IMG/VR virus record: IMGVR_UViG_3300024503_000015
Span: 1 to 64,000 of that record
Length of the DNA: 64,000 bases
From: a virus
Direction: 5' to 3' (one strand)
Below are positions 1 through 7,388 of this stretch, one piece after another; the stretch's first letter is position 1; each line of letters opens with the position of its first letter. The notes beneath the pieces are model-generated. The model worked only from the letters and a program-made list of their open reading frames with translations. It was not told the DNA's origin and ran no database searches. The position numbers and the translations under genes were made by a program.

Positions 1-22
1 CTTGTCTATACAGGAGCGAACT

Positions 23-154
23 ATGTGGACAGCGAGCGAATATCTACGTCAAACCCCACCAAGACCATTAAAGTACAATGTCTTACAACGTGCCAATTCA
101 TGGCGCTATCATAACATGAAACCCCGCGGACAGATTCTAGATATACTAGCCTAA
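23..154 (+). CDS. Small 43-aa hypothetical protein
   Basis: ATG at 23 follows an AGGAG Shine-Dalgarno (12-16) at good spacing and reads to TAA at 152-154. The product is basic and polar (starts MWTASEYLRQ, ends ILDILA), with no membrane segment or known motif. It sits at the window edge in front of a series of small + strand genes, as is typical of T4-like accessory regions. Function unknown. The gene call rests on the ribosome-binding site and tight packing only. Confidence 0.5.
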   Translation: MWTASEYLRQTPPRPLKYNVLQRANSWRYHNMKPRGQILDILA

Positions 155-163
155 CAGCCCATG

Positions 164-179
164 CTAGTATAATTACTAG
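164..179. promoter_or_regulatory. Inverted repeat CTAGTA-TAAT-TACTAG with embedded TATAAT
   Basis: Perfect 6-bp arms with a 4-bp spacer. The sequence contains TATAAT (168-173) ending 9 nt before the ATG at 183, so it could be a -10 element for the next gene and also an operator or small hairpin. No good -35 is visible. Confidence 0.35.
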
Positions 180-182
180 TAT

Positions 183-413
183 ATGCTACACACTTACCTT
201 CCCCGAGCAATTTCCGCAGTTCTCAGCATAGTGCAAAGCACAGGCCTACGCAACCGTGTCTATGCCATGGAGGATCGTTTGGACATATTAGAAGTAGCCA
301 TAGAAGACATAGCTCGTATCAATGCACACAGTCCTGAGCCAAATCCCTTAATCACCAATATAGTTGCTAACGTACAGCGTCATCACGAATCCATCAGAGA
401 ATATATACCCTAA
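183..413 (+). CDS. Hypothetical 76-aa protein
   Basis: Unrecognised. The central part (about residues 28-62) is acidic and predicted helical (MEDRLDILEVAIEDIARIN), suggesting a short coiled coil. The start is the ATG just after a TATAAT-containing palindrome. There is no Shine-Dalgarno, so the message may be leaderless. It lies among other tiny + strand genes of unknown role, likely early host-interaction functions. Confidence 0.5.
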   Translation: MLHTYLPRAISAVLSIVQSTGLRNRVYAMEDRLDILEVAIEDIARINAHSPEPNPLITNIVANVQRHHESIREYIP

Positions 414-426
414 ACTATATAAGTGT

Positions 427-609
427 ATGGACGATAGAGATATTTTTATACAGACTAAACAGGGCCAGTTCGAATACGATGCAGACTACGACATATATCG
501 TAGACGGCCAGAACCTAGGGATTTGACACACTTTCAGCAGTTTGGTTGGATATATGTCTTAGCCATATTGACTGTGATCGCCTACTATGTTACACTAATT
601 CAAGGATAA
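427..609 (+). CDS. Small membrane protein, 60 aa
   Basis: The start at 427 (MDDRDIFIQTK) is preferred because it avoids overlap with the preceding gene; an in-frame upstream start at 364 would overlap it. An acidic and aromatic N-terminal half is followed by one hydrophobic helix (about residues 39-56, WIYVLAILTVIAYYVTLI), so a single-pass membrane protein with a short tail is expected. Function unknown. Adjacent to another tiny membrane ORF. Confidence 0.5.
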   Translation: MDDRDIFIQTKQGQFEYDADYDIYRRRPEPRDLTHFQQFGWIYVLAILTVIAYYVTLIQG

Positions 610-616
610 GTACAGT

Positions 617-685
617 ATGAAAGCACCTTATGTTATAGTTGTAGCACTATTAGTTCTATATTCTTATATACATTGGCTTTGGTAA
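617..685 (+). CDS. Tiny hydrophobic peptide, 22 aa
   Basis: ATG at 617, eight bases after the preceding stop, reads MKAPYVIVVALLVLYSYIHW and ends in LW before TAA at 683-685. Nearly the whole peptide is one hydrophobic helix behind a single Lys. It could be a real microprotein coupled to the upstream membrane gene, or chance. There is no clear Shine-Dalgarno, so confidence is low. Confidence 0.3.
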   Translation: MKAPYVIVVALLVLYSYIHWLW

Positions 686-739
686 AAACTGCCAGGGCTG
701 ACTGTTAAGTACCCTAGCAAAATTTTTTACGCAGAATTT

Positions 740-755
740 TTTGCATTTCTGCAAA
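740..755 (+). other. Hairpin upstream of the 93-aa gene
   Basis: TTTGCA (740-745), loop TTTC, TGCAAA (750-755) lies 20 nt ahead of the ATG at 775. It ends just before the AAGGAG, so it may protect or modulate the leader. No further evidence. Confidence 0.3.
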
Positions 756-774
756 TACCCATTAAGGAGCGCAA

Positions 775-1056
775 ATGGCCAAGAAGACCAGCAGTAAAAC
801 AGTTAAGCCAGAATCAGTACTGCCCACAGATGACTTTAGTAAATTGTCAGAAGATCAAACAGCAGAGATCCTAGAAGTAACCTTTGAAACTATCTGCAAT
901 CGTTTGGAACAAAGTGGTGTAGATCCTGATTTGATTACTGGCATACTGTTTAATCACTTTACTCAACGCTTGTGCGATGTTAATGATCGTGAACAGTATG
1001 AAATGATCCTAGAGATGGCCTTAGAAACCGCTTGGGACGAACAGACTATACATTGA
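775..1056 (+). CDS. Hypothetical acidic 93-aa protein
   Basis: ATG at 775 follows AAGGAG (764-769). A lysine-rich N-terminus (MAKKTSSKTVKPES) precedes an acidic, helical body (residues 20-93) with no Cys cluster or catalytic motif. A Rho-independent terminator lies 12 nt after the stop, so this gene closes the small + strand unit. Function unknown; the shape suits a small DNA- or protein-binding factor. Confidence 0.6.
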   Translation: MAKKTSSKTVKPESVLPTDDFSKLSEDQTAEILEVTFETICNRLEQSGVDPDLITGILFNHFTQRLCDVNDREQYEMILEMALETAWDEQTIH

Positions 1057-1067
1057 TTCTGTGAATA

Positions 1068-1096
1068 AGGTGCGTATATTATGCACCTATTTTTTT
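1068..1096 (+). terminator. Rho-independent terminator
   Basis: Stem AGGTGC (1068-1073) pairs with GCACCT (1083-1088), followed by a seven-T run (1090-1096). It closes the + strand unit ending at 1056 and isolates it from the next gene, which has its own promoter box at 1141. Confidence 0.7.
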
Positions 1097-1140
1097 GCGC
1101 TGGCGCTTCGCGGCTTCGCCGCTTAGAGACTCTCGCCCTG

Positions 1141-1148
1141 GTTAAATA
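1141..1148 (+). promoter_or_regulatory. Late-type promoter box GTTAAATA
   Basis: The box ends 6 nt before the ATG at 1155. With T4 late geometry the transcript would begin at about 1154, so the mRNA is predicted leaderless; no Shine-Dalgarno is present. Confidence 0.55.
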
Positions 1149-1154
1149 AGTGTA

Positions 1155-1802
1155 ATGAAAACTGCCTGTGTGTTCATTGCTGACCCTTACTGCTCTGTTC
1201 AATGCGCTAATGGACTGCTTGGGGTATTGAGTGAGGATTTTCGCATACGCATATTTGGCGCAAGGCCCTTGGAACAGGGCTTTTTTCATGACTGCGATTT
1301 GCTAGTCATTCCTGGGGGCGAAGGAGACAGTGAAAGTTTCCATAGACTCATGCGTAATCATCGAGAGGCCATAAGGGCTTATGTTCAGCAGGGTGGTGCT
1401 TATCTAGGCGTCTGTATGGGTGCTTACTGGGCGGGCAGTCACTACTTGGATATCTTGGACAATCTGGACACCGTACAGTATATCACACAGCCCGGAGCAG
1501 ATACTCGACGCCCTCATGCCAAAAACATTAGGGTAACTTGGCAGGGTGTGGCAACAACAATGTTCTTCTATGATGGCTGTGCCATAGTGGGCCCGGGAGA
1601 GCGAACTGTCTGGGCTACCTATGCCAACGGAGACGCCATGGCAGTGATACAACGTCGCACGGGCCTAATAGGCTGTCATCCTGAAAGTGAACCGTTTTGG
1701 TATGACTACCCTAGTTGGATGCGGGGACATTTCCACCAGGGCAGGGATTGGCTAAGGCTAAGAGAGTTTGTACAGGCTCTGGTTAAAACGGACTATCAGT
1801 AG
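1155..1802 (+). CDS. Class I glutamine amidotransferase-like protein (BPL_N type)
   Basis: The 215-aa product has a class I GATase-like fold resembling the N-terminal domain of biotin-protein ligase (BPL_N family). Visible are a PGGEGDS turn (53-59), a nucleophile elbow GVCMGAYWAG (85-94, Cys87), and a C-terminal GCHPESE (173-179) that supplies His175 and Glu177. The Cys-His-Glu set looks intact, so an amidohydrolase or related thiol chemistry is possible, but no synthetase partner is adjacent and the substrate is unknown. It sits alone behind a leaderless-type promoter. Its end overlaps the end of the convergent helicase gene by 20 bp. Confidence 0.7.
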   Translation: MKTACVFIADPYCSVQCANGLLGVLSEDFRIRIFGARPLEQGFFHDCDLLVIPGGEGDSESFHRLMRNHREAIRAYVQQGGAYLGVCMGAYWAGSHYLDILDNLDTVQYITQPGADTRRPHAKNIRVTWQGVATTMFFYDGCAIVGPGERTVWATYANGDAMAVIQRRTGLIGCHPESEPFWYDYPSWMRGHFHQGRDWLRLREFVQALVKTDYQ

Positions 1803-3252
1803 GGTCTGAACCACCGCCCATGTTATTCAAAAACTGACGTAGGCGTGTGCTGTCTGTCTGTGCTCGAACCTTGGGTATGGCTATGCCCTGCTGTGGATCT
1901 ATTTCGCCGGTAACTGGGTCTACGGACTGCGGTGCTTCTGCGGTGCTCTTGCGTTTTAAATCATCAATGATACTTGAGCTCTTTGGACGGTATTCACTGT
2001 CGCTCTGTCCTTCCAATCCTGGGTCTGTGATGCGTAGTGTATCAATATCAAAGTCTAGGTCAATCTTCATACCCACGCCGCTACTACTACGAGTTTTCAT
2101 TAACTGTATCTGATACTTGCCACGTTCACGCATAGCACGGCTGGTAAAGATACCAAACACGTTATCCGCTGTTTGAATCTTACTAAGTCCGCCTGAAATG
2201 TGACTGTGATCAAATTCAACTTCTTCCACAGCACCACGGTTCAACTGTGCCGCTGTAACAAACACACATTGTTTTTCCATGGCCAAGTTTCTAAGTTCTT
2301 CTGCCACATACTTGTCCTTGACGAACAGGTTTTCTGCACTAATCTTCTTACTGATTGGCAGTAACAGGTCCATATAGTCTACCAGCAGTACGTCCACCTT
2401 ACGACCCATTTTAATTTCATACTCTTTCAAGTAAGCACGAATGTCGTTAGTTGTTTTACCCGATGGCATATACTTGACTTGGAAAGCACCGGACTTCTTA
2501 CCAATCATCTTGACTTTCATTTCAACATTGTCAAGATCCTTGAAAATCTCCTTGGTACTGATGCCTGTGGTCATTGAATCCACACGCATACTAACCAATG
2601 CTTCACTGAGTTCCAATGTTAGGTATACAACGTTTAAACCTTGTAAGGCCCAGTTTACGCCAAGGTTAGCAAGAAAGAGGGATTTACCAGCACCGCTTCC
2701 ACCGGCAAAAATGTTAAGTTCTCCACGGTTCATGCCTCCAAATAATCTCTTGTCCACTGTGTCCCAGCCAGTCTTGACCTGCCCGTTCTTATCTTTAAGA
2801 CCCAGCAAGCGACCTTTAGGATCACTCCAATAGTCTGTACCCATGTCCTTTTGTAGGCCAATCTGTACAGCCTTTTTGATCAGTTCTTCCACAGGACCAT
2901 AGTCACCCTTTTCCAGCATGTCTGCTGATTCTAGAATAGCTCGCTCAAGGCCTTTGTGTTTGGTAAATGTTTCAAACTCCAACATCAGCCAATCGTAGTG
3001 TTCGTCTTTGAGTACACCTGGATTGTTCAGCTCAGTCTTAGTTGCAGCCTTGACCATTTCAAATGTAGGCAGTGCGTTGTGCTCTGTTACATAGGTGTTC
3101 AAAAACTCTGCACAGTCCTGTAGTTTGCGATCAAATAATGTGGGATCAAAAATGCTTTGACAGCGTACAAATGTACCTGCGTCACTGAGCATCATTTCTA
3201 AATATAGTTTCTGGATATCATATCCATAGTCAGTGTTTTGTCTAGTAGCCAT
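1783..3252 (-). CDS. 41: Replicative DNA helicase, DnaB/gp41 type
   Basis: Replicative 5'-3' helicase that unwinds the fork and works with the primase encoded upstream at 4294-5289. The 489-aa length fits T4 gp41. The C-terminal RecA-like domain has Walker A GGSGAGKS (184-191) and Walker B LLVDYMD (289-295), and the N-terminal half is helical. The acidic, proline-rich C-terminus is probably disordered. It is last in the primase-carbamoyltransferase-helicase order and also has its own TATAAT element at 3260-3265, seven nt before the start codon. Confidence 0.92.
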   Translation of the reverse strand: MATRQNTDYGYDIQKLYLEMMLSDAGTFVRCQSIFDPTLFDRKLQDCAEFLNTYVTEHNALPTFEMVKAATKTELNNPGVLKDEHYDWLMLEFETFTKHKGLERAILESADMLEKGDYGPVEELIKKAVQIGLQKDMGTDYWSDPKGRLLGLKDKNGQVKTGWDTVDKRLFGGMNRGELNIFAGGSGAGKSLFLANLGVNWALQGLNVVYLTLELSEALVSMRVDSMTTGISTKEIFKDLDNVEMKVKMIGKKSGAFQVKYMPSGKTTNDIRAYLKEYEIKMGRKVDVLLVDYMDLLLPISKKISAENLFVKDKYVAEELRNLAMEKQCVFVTAAQLNRGAVEEVEFDHSHISGGLSKIQTADNVFGIFTSRAMRERGKYQIQLMKTRSSSGVGMKIDLDFDIDTLRITDPGLEGQSDSEYRPKSSSIIDDLKRKSTAEAPQSVDPVTGEIDPQQGIAIPKVRAQTDSTRLRQFLNNMGGGSDPTDSPF

Positions 3253-3259
3253 AGTTTTT

Positions 3260-3288
3260 ATTATACTTTAATTTTAATGTGTTTGCAA
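3260..3288 (-). promoter_or_regulatory. Putative sigma70 promoter for the helicase gene
   Basis: Reading the - strand, TTGCAA (3283-3288) is followed after 17 nt by a perfect TATAAT (3265-3260). The -10 lies 7 nt from the ATG at 3252, so the predicted start leaves about one nt of leader. It overlaps the 3' end of the carbamoyltransferase gene. Confidence 0.5.
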
Positions 3289-4208
3289 TCTTGCCATTGC
3301 CAATTCCAAATACGATTTCGTGTATGATAGGCCACTGCTCCTATACTGCTACTAGGATCGCCTGGATTAGGCAAACTCCAGATATAGTCAAACTTTGGTT
3401 CAACTACACTGGCATTGGCCTTACTGTTCATAGCACAGCCGCCCATATAGACTAGACAGTCTGCACCAGTTAGATCTTTGGCTGTACGCATAACCATATC
3501 AACCTGTTCTGTGAACACTTCCTGTACAGCGGCCGCTATGTCACACTGGTCCTGAAGATTTCTAATTTCGTGCGGCCAATCGTTGATGCCTCTGTGCATA
3601 TTTTTATGAGCATACACCAATGTGCCCATGTATTCTTTTACATCAAAATATACACGATCAGGATCACCTTGGTCACTCATCTGTTGTAGTAGATGTTCCT
3701 GTTTAATTGGTTCTAGTCCGCATAACTTTGTAAACGCACTATAGAATAACCCCAAACTGTGGGGATAAGTGCGACTCCAAACCTTCTTAAGTTCTCCGTG
3801 CTTACCTTCCCAGATAGTTGCACATTCAAATTCGCCTATAGCGTCGAGAACTACCACAGCACAGTGATTAAATGGGCTAGTGTAATAGCCTGAGGCGGCA
3901 TGACTGGCATGATGTGGAGTATAGGTCACTGGAGCATAGTGTACTCTTATTTTATTCAAGTAGCGTCCGGGTAGCACCGACATATCCAATGCTGTTTTAT
4001 ATTGTCCAGCGTAGACCTGTCTTGCTTTTTTAACCCAAGGACGTTCGTACCAAAAAATTCTATCAGGTGCACCGTGATGTAGTGCTTCTGTTATAACGGC
4101 TGTGTCAAACTCATCTTCTTTGCAACTAACCCAAGATTGAAGAGCGCCATTTTTAAACACAGCCAGGCTACTGCCGTGATTAAGAGCGTTAATACCCCAG
4201 TGAATCAT
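3261..4208 (-). CDS. Carbamoyltransferase, NodU/TobZ family, catalytic domain only
   Basis: NodU/CmcH/TobZ enzymes transfer a carbamoyl group from carbamoyl phosphate, through carbamoyl-adenylate, to a hydroxyl group. Visible are the HHASHAA metal-binding signature (99-105), VVLDAIGE (119-126), SLGLFYSAFT (151-160), GGCAMNSKAN (256-265) and DPSSSIGA (284-291), all of the Kae1-like domain. At 315 aa it lacks the second domain of the usual 550-600-aa enzymes. It lies between primase and helicase and its ATG overlaps the stop of a 34-aa gene, so it is co-expressed with replication. Modified nucleotides or a glycan are possible substrates (inference). Confidence 0.85.
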   Translation of the reverse strand: MIHWGINALNHGSSLAVFKNGALQSWVSCKEDEFDTAVITEALHHGAPDRIFWYERPWVKKARQVYAGQYKTALDMSVLPGRYLNKIRVHYAPVTYTPHHASHAASGYYTSPFNHCAVVVLDAIGEFECATIWEGKHGELKKVWSRTYPHSLGLFYSAFTKLCGLEPIKQEHLLQQMSDQGDPDRVYFDVKEYMGTLVYAHKNMHRGINDWPHEIRNLQDQCDIAAAVQEVFTEQVDMVMRTAKDLTGADCLVYMGGCAMNSKANASVVEPKFDYIWSLPNPGDPSSSIGAVAYHTRNRIWNWQWQDCKHIKIKV

Positions 4209-4309
4209 TTGTAGATATATGGATCCTTCTTGCGAAGAGCTTCCATCCTTTTCTTGAATTTTCTATCTTCAAAGAACTTTTTAATTCTTGCTATTAATTT
4301 AAGAACCAT
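4205..4309 (-). CDS. Small basic 34-aa protein between primase and carbamoyltransferase
   Basis: ATG at 4309, inside the last codons of the primase gene (16-bp overlap), reads MVLKLIARIKKFFEDRKF and on to PYIYK. Its TGA shares an ATGA with the carbamoyltransferase start. A strongly basic amphipathic helix fills most of it. The double overlap implies translational coupling and argues that it is a real gene. Function unknown. Confidence 0.6.
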   Translation of the reverse strand: MVLKLIARIKKFFEDRKFKKRMEALRKKDPYIYK

Positions 4310-5289
4310 TGTTTTGCCTTTAGTTTAATTTTTAATTCTGTGTCTTCTGTTTCGGACACAATCTTATATAAGGTCTGTAAGCGACCTAATTTTTTAACTG
4401 CATCATTGACGTCTTTAACACCTTCGGGCCAACTGGGCATACTAACGCTGTATCTGTTAGCAATAGCCTGTTCAACTGTGCGCTTTCCATCTGCGTCCCT
4501 GTCTGGAACAACAATAACCTTGCGGCCAAGTCTATTGATTAGCAGAGCCTGTTTATCCATGATTTCTGCGCCAAGGATTGCAACTGCATCTATACTTAGT
4601 GCGTCTACAGGACCTTCGACTACTATCACGAATTCCCTGTCCTGTGTTTGACAGTCCAAATTAAACACATATCCAGGAGTTTGATCCGATATGTATTTGG
4701 GTTTACCTTCTATAACTTTACGAGCAGTATGCCCAACAATACGTCCGTCTAATCTAAATGGTATAATTAATCTATCAGCAAACCCTGCCACAGGACACCA
4801 ATAAAAATCATCCAATGGATTTAAGTTTCTGGACCATACATATTCAACTACTGTGTCAAATTGTGCTCTAAGATCCGCGGGTAATTTTGTTAAATGTTCC
4901 AGCCATTCTTTAATTTGTAGACTGCCTTCGGGCAATGGTTTATCTTCAAACTTAGGAATAGTAACTGCTTCCAATGCCTGTTCATCGGATTGGATCTTTA
5001 GTGCTTCTAAAGTAATTTTATTAATGACATCGTCAGGTGCGCCCATCCAACTTAATAGATTACGCATCTTACGAGTTAAATGTCTGCCTGGTTGATAACT
5101 GGCTTTGTAGCCGCAGTTGAAGCAATGATAACTAATACCATCGCCATTTTGAATCATACCACCACGCTGTCTAGTATCTGCTGTTGTGCCATTATGGTGA
5201 CAGCAGACCGCGTTAAACTTTACCCAACCACTGGGTGTTTGTTTCCGTTTTGCAGGGAGGTACGAATAGATTATCTCACCAATACTCAT
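4294..5289 (-). CDS. 61: DNA primase, gp61/DnaG-like
   Basis: Makes RNA primers for lagging-strand synthesis together with the gp41-type helicase. The N-terminal zinc-binding region has Cys29/Cys30 with His31/His32 and a CFNC knuckle (Cys56, Cys59). The TOPRIM core has VVEGPVDAL (223-231, catalytic Glu) and PDRDADG (262-268), followed by VKDVNDAV (291-298). The 331-aa length fits T4 gp61. A box CTAAAATA (5303-5296) ends 6 nt from the ATG, suggesting a leaderless or very short-leader message. Confidence 0.88.
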   Translation of the reverse strand: MSIGEIIYSYLPAKRKQTPSGWVKFNAVCCHHNGTTADTRQRGGMIQNGDGISYHCFNCGYKASYQPGRHLTRKMRNLLSWMGAPDDVINKITLEALKIQSDEQALEAVTIPKFEDKPLPEGSLQIKEWLEHLTKLPADLRAQFDTVVEYVWSRNLNPLDDFYWCPVAGFADRLIIPFRLDGRIVGHTARKVIEGKPKYISDQTPGYVFNLDCQTQDREFVIVVEGPVDALSIDAVAILGAEIMDKQALLINRLGRKVIVVPDRDADGKRTVEQAIANRYSVSMPSWPEGVKDVNDAVKKLGRLQTLYKIVSETEDTELKIKLKAKQWFLN

Positions 5290-5299
5290 ATAGAGTATT

Positions 5300-6403
5300 T
5301 TAGTTTCTTACTATTACTTTGTCAACTTTTCCGGTAAAACCTGTTCCAGCAACACTGGTATATGTTCTATCCGATGTGGATAAACTTGCTTCACCCAGAA
5401 TAGATGCAGACAGGATACTACGAGTATAACTTGGTAATGAACCGTAAATTGGTCCTTGGATGGCTGTTACTGTTACTATAGCATCATTGGCTGGACTTGT
5501 TCCGCCCAGTGACGTGCCTAATAGTTTAATCTTATCGCCAATATCATATTGTCTGCCACCGTCTGGTATGCCAACAATAGTGTATGTACTACCTAACTTT
5601 TGAATATCAAATGTTGCGGTGCTACTGCTACTAGATTTATTATAACCAAAACGCATAAATCTGTAACCTGTGTTTTCGATAACTTTGGTTACGCTACTTG
5701 CACTGGTAACTTCTACTGTATCAATTAATTTCCAAGTCACGCTAGATGCTGTGCTTTTATCTGAGGTTGCATAAACATTAACAAAACCGTTGAACGGATC
5801 TGTTGTATCTGGTACTACTTCAATTTCTACGCTACCAATTACTGTACTATCTGTGGCGGTACTGTAATCATCATTTAAGTAAGTGCCGAAAGGTACAATT
5901 TCACTTAAGAACTGATTACGGTCAAATTCAAAGTTAAAGACCTTTGCCACATCAATAATGTCACCAAAGCCGAGTTTTTCATTATAACCATCCATTAACT
6001 GTACATTGCCAAATAATTCAAATTGCCCGTCTACATAGATAGGACTGTTAGTTGTACCGTCTGTTAGATAAGCCGCCATGCGTAGCATCTGTGGGTCAAT
6101 GTCTGCTATTGTGCTACTGCTAATAGTCAGCGTCATCTGTCCTAATTGACTAGGAACTGCTATGGCTGTGGCAGTAAACAAGTTCTTCTGATCTGCGTCA
6201 AAGAACTTAACAACTGCGGTTTGACCTACCACTGTCTGCTTGCGTTGCTCTGAATTCCTAACATCTAATTGTATGGTATTATCAATACCTTTATATAATT
6301 TTAATTGGCGTTGGTACACTTGTCTATACTCCGTGTTGAATCCTACTCTATCTGTAGTAACAGTGATTTTATTTGGTACTAAATAAAACTGAATTTTTTG
6401 CAT
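5300..6403 (-). CDS. Probable virion structural protein (fibre or baseplate associated)
   Basis: 367 aa, rich in Ser, Thr, Val and Gly, predicted all-beta, with no catalytic motif. The N-terminal 150 residues look like an immunoglobulin-like virion domain, residues 200-270 resemble a jelly-roll strand pattern, and a linker PDGGRQYDIGDKIKLLG (about 277-293) resembles the short GxxYxxGDxI modules of phage fibres. A box CATAAATA (6444-6437) lies 33 nt upstream. Being late-type, it sits oddly inside the replication block. Exact position in the particle is unknown. Confidence 0.6.
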   Translation of the reverse strand: MQKIQFYLVPNKITVTTDRVGFNTEYRQVYQRQLKLYKGIDNTIQLDVRNSEQRKQTVVGQTAVVKFFDADQKNLFTATAIAVPSQLGQMTLTISSSTIADIDPQMLRMAAYLTDGTTNSPIYVDGQFELFGNVQLMDGYNEKLGFGDIIDVAKVFNFEFDRNQFLSEIVPFGTYLNDDYSTATDSTVIGSVEIEVVPDTTDPFNGFVNVYATSDKSTASSVTWKLIDTVEVTSASSVTKVIENTGYRFMRFGYNKSSSSSTATFDIQKLGSTYTIVGIPDGGRQYDIGDKIKLLGTSLGGTSPANDAIVTVTAIQGPIYGSLPSYTRSILSASILGEASLSTSDRTYTSVAGTGFTGKVDKVIVRN

Positions 6404-6436
6404 TGGCTTAATTTCGCTTATTCAAGGTTATAACAG

Positions 6437-6444
6437 TATTTATG
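6437..6444 (-). promoter_or_regulatory. Late-type box CATAAATA
   Basis: On the - strand this precedes the structural gene starting at 6403, with a predicted leader near 28 nt. It overlaps the ATG (6442-6444) of the divergent + strand gene. Confidence 0.5.
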
Positions 6445-6813
6445 GTAAAATTAACGGAAGACATCAGAGAAAACTTCCCCTTTATTTCAGTAGTTCATTA
6501 TGGCGGGCTAGAATACGTAGGCATCATTATTAATCAAGATCAATACGTTACTAGCCTTTACAATTACGAAGCACTAAAAACAGAAGAAGATCGCAAGAGT
6601 TTCCTGAGTCTGGGCGAAGCATGGTGGTGGGAAAGTAACCGTACAATTCCTATCAATATCTTCTTAAAATTAGAGATGGAGCAGTTCAAATACTCCGTAA
6701 TGACTATGAATACTAAAGATGTATCCGTAGTATTTGGCCCTACTATAAATCTTCACAACATTTCGATTAAGCGTGTAAAGCGTAAGGTAATACAGTTAGT
6801 TAGAAAACGTTAA
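6442..6813 (+). CDS. Conserved-looking hypothetical protein, 123 aa
   Basis: Unrecognised 123-aa protein, a single + strand gene within a - strand block. It is beta-rich with a Trp cluster (WWWES, about residues 62-66) and a very basic tail (KRVKRKVIQLVRKR). That combination suggests a small nucleic-acid- or membrane-binding factor, but no family is assigned. Its stop codon interlocks with that of the convergent gene at 6810 (4-bp overlap). T4-like phages have a translational regulator (RegA, 122 aa) of similar length in the replication region; I could not confirm homology. Confidence 0.6.
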   Translation: MVKLTEDIRENFPFISVVHYGGLEYVGIIINQDQYVTSLYNYEALKTEEDRKSFLSLGEAWWWESNRTIPINIFLKLEMEQFKYSVMTMNTKDVSVVFGPTINLHNISIKRVKRKVIQLVRKR

Positions 6814-7388
6814 CTAAATCCGTAACTGATATTTTCACAGATTAAATTCATTTGCACAACTACTGCCTGAGCGTAAGCAATAGCGTGTGCCTTCTTAAAA
6901 TAGTATTCATCGTTCTCCGGTTTCGTCCATACTTCCTTCATCACCGAAGTCCATTCTTTCCCAATCAGATAACGTTTCGCCGGACGTATCATCGCTAGGA
7001 CTGCACCTAATTGCTCTATGCTCCGTGGTTTCATTTCTCTTAGAATAGAACCATAACCGTTGACGTGAAACAGCAGATTGTTGAAATCGTCTTGCTCCAA
7101 AAGATCCCATAAGGGTTCAGTCTCCATAAGTTGAATGAGATGCTGTTCATCTCGTACACCTTCGTAAATACCAACATTCAAGAAATCTATCTTGAAATAA
7201 CCTCTTGCTTCTGCTTCTTTATAATCTATTGTGCTTAGGCCTGTGGCAGGATTGTAAGGGATAGAAGTACAATATATGCCTGTGTTGTGCTTTTTAAAAC
7301 TACCATTATCTTCTATAGTCGCAACGACATGCTCTAATTTTTCTAGAGCTTTATTTCTGTCTGCAAAGTCTATGTCAATATCTGGCAT
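6810..7388 (-). CDS. Miniature DnaE-like (DNA polymerase III alpha core) protein
   Basis: 192 aa that align by eye, in order, to the catalytic core of bacterial DnaE. MPDIDIDF at the N-terminus matches the palm motif bearing two catalytic Asp (Asp3, Asp5). HNTGIY (34-39) matches HAGGVV. YFKIDFLNVG (64-73) matches KFDFLGLRT with the third Asp (Asp68). LREMKPRSIEQL to MIRP (116-136) matches LKPxxFEDLI...RPGP. YFKKAHAIAYA (163-173) matches FNKSHSAAYA. About 130 residues between the first motifs, all PHP, beta-binding and OB domains, and most of the fingers are missing. Whether it polymerises is doubtful; a scaffold or regulatory role is possible. The start overlaps the zinc-finger gene stop. Confidence 0.7.
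   Translation of the reverse strand: MPDIDIDFADRNKALEKLEHVVATIEDNGSFKKHNTGIYCTSIPYNPATGLSTIDYKEAEARGYFKIDFLNVGIYEGVRDEQHLIQLMETEPLWDLLEQDDFNNLLFHVNGYGSILREMKPRSIEQLGAVLAMIRPAKRYLIGKEWTSVMKEVWTKPENDEYYFKKAHAIAYAQAVVVQMNLICENISYGFS

Noticed and set aside
1100-1125. GC-rich GCGGC-TTC-GCCGC hairpin as a second terminator
   Set aside because: No T-run follows; it lies just past the true terminator and may be chance or a minor structure.
963-1289. 108-aa - strand frame across the start of the GATase-like gene
   Set aside because: It crosses a clear + strand terminator and promoter and has no sensible product.
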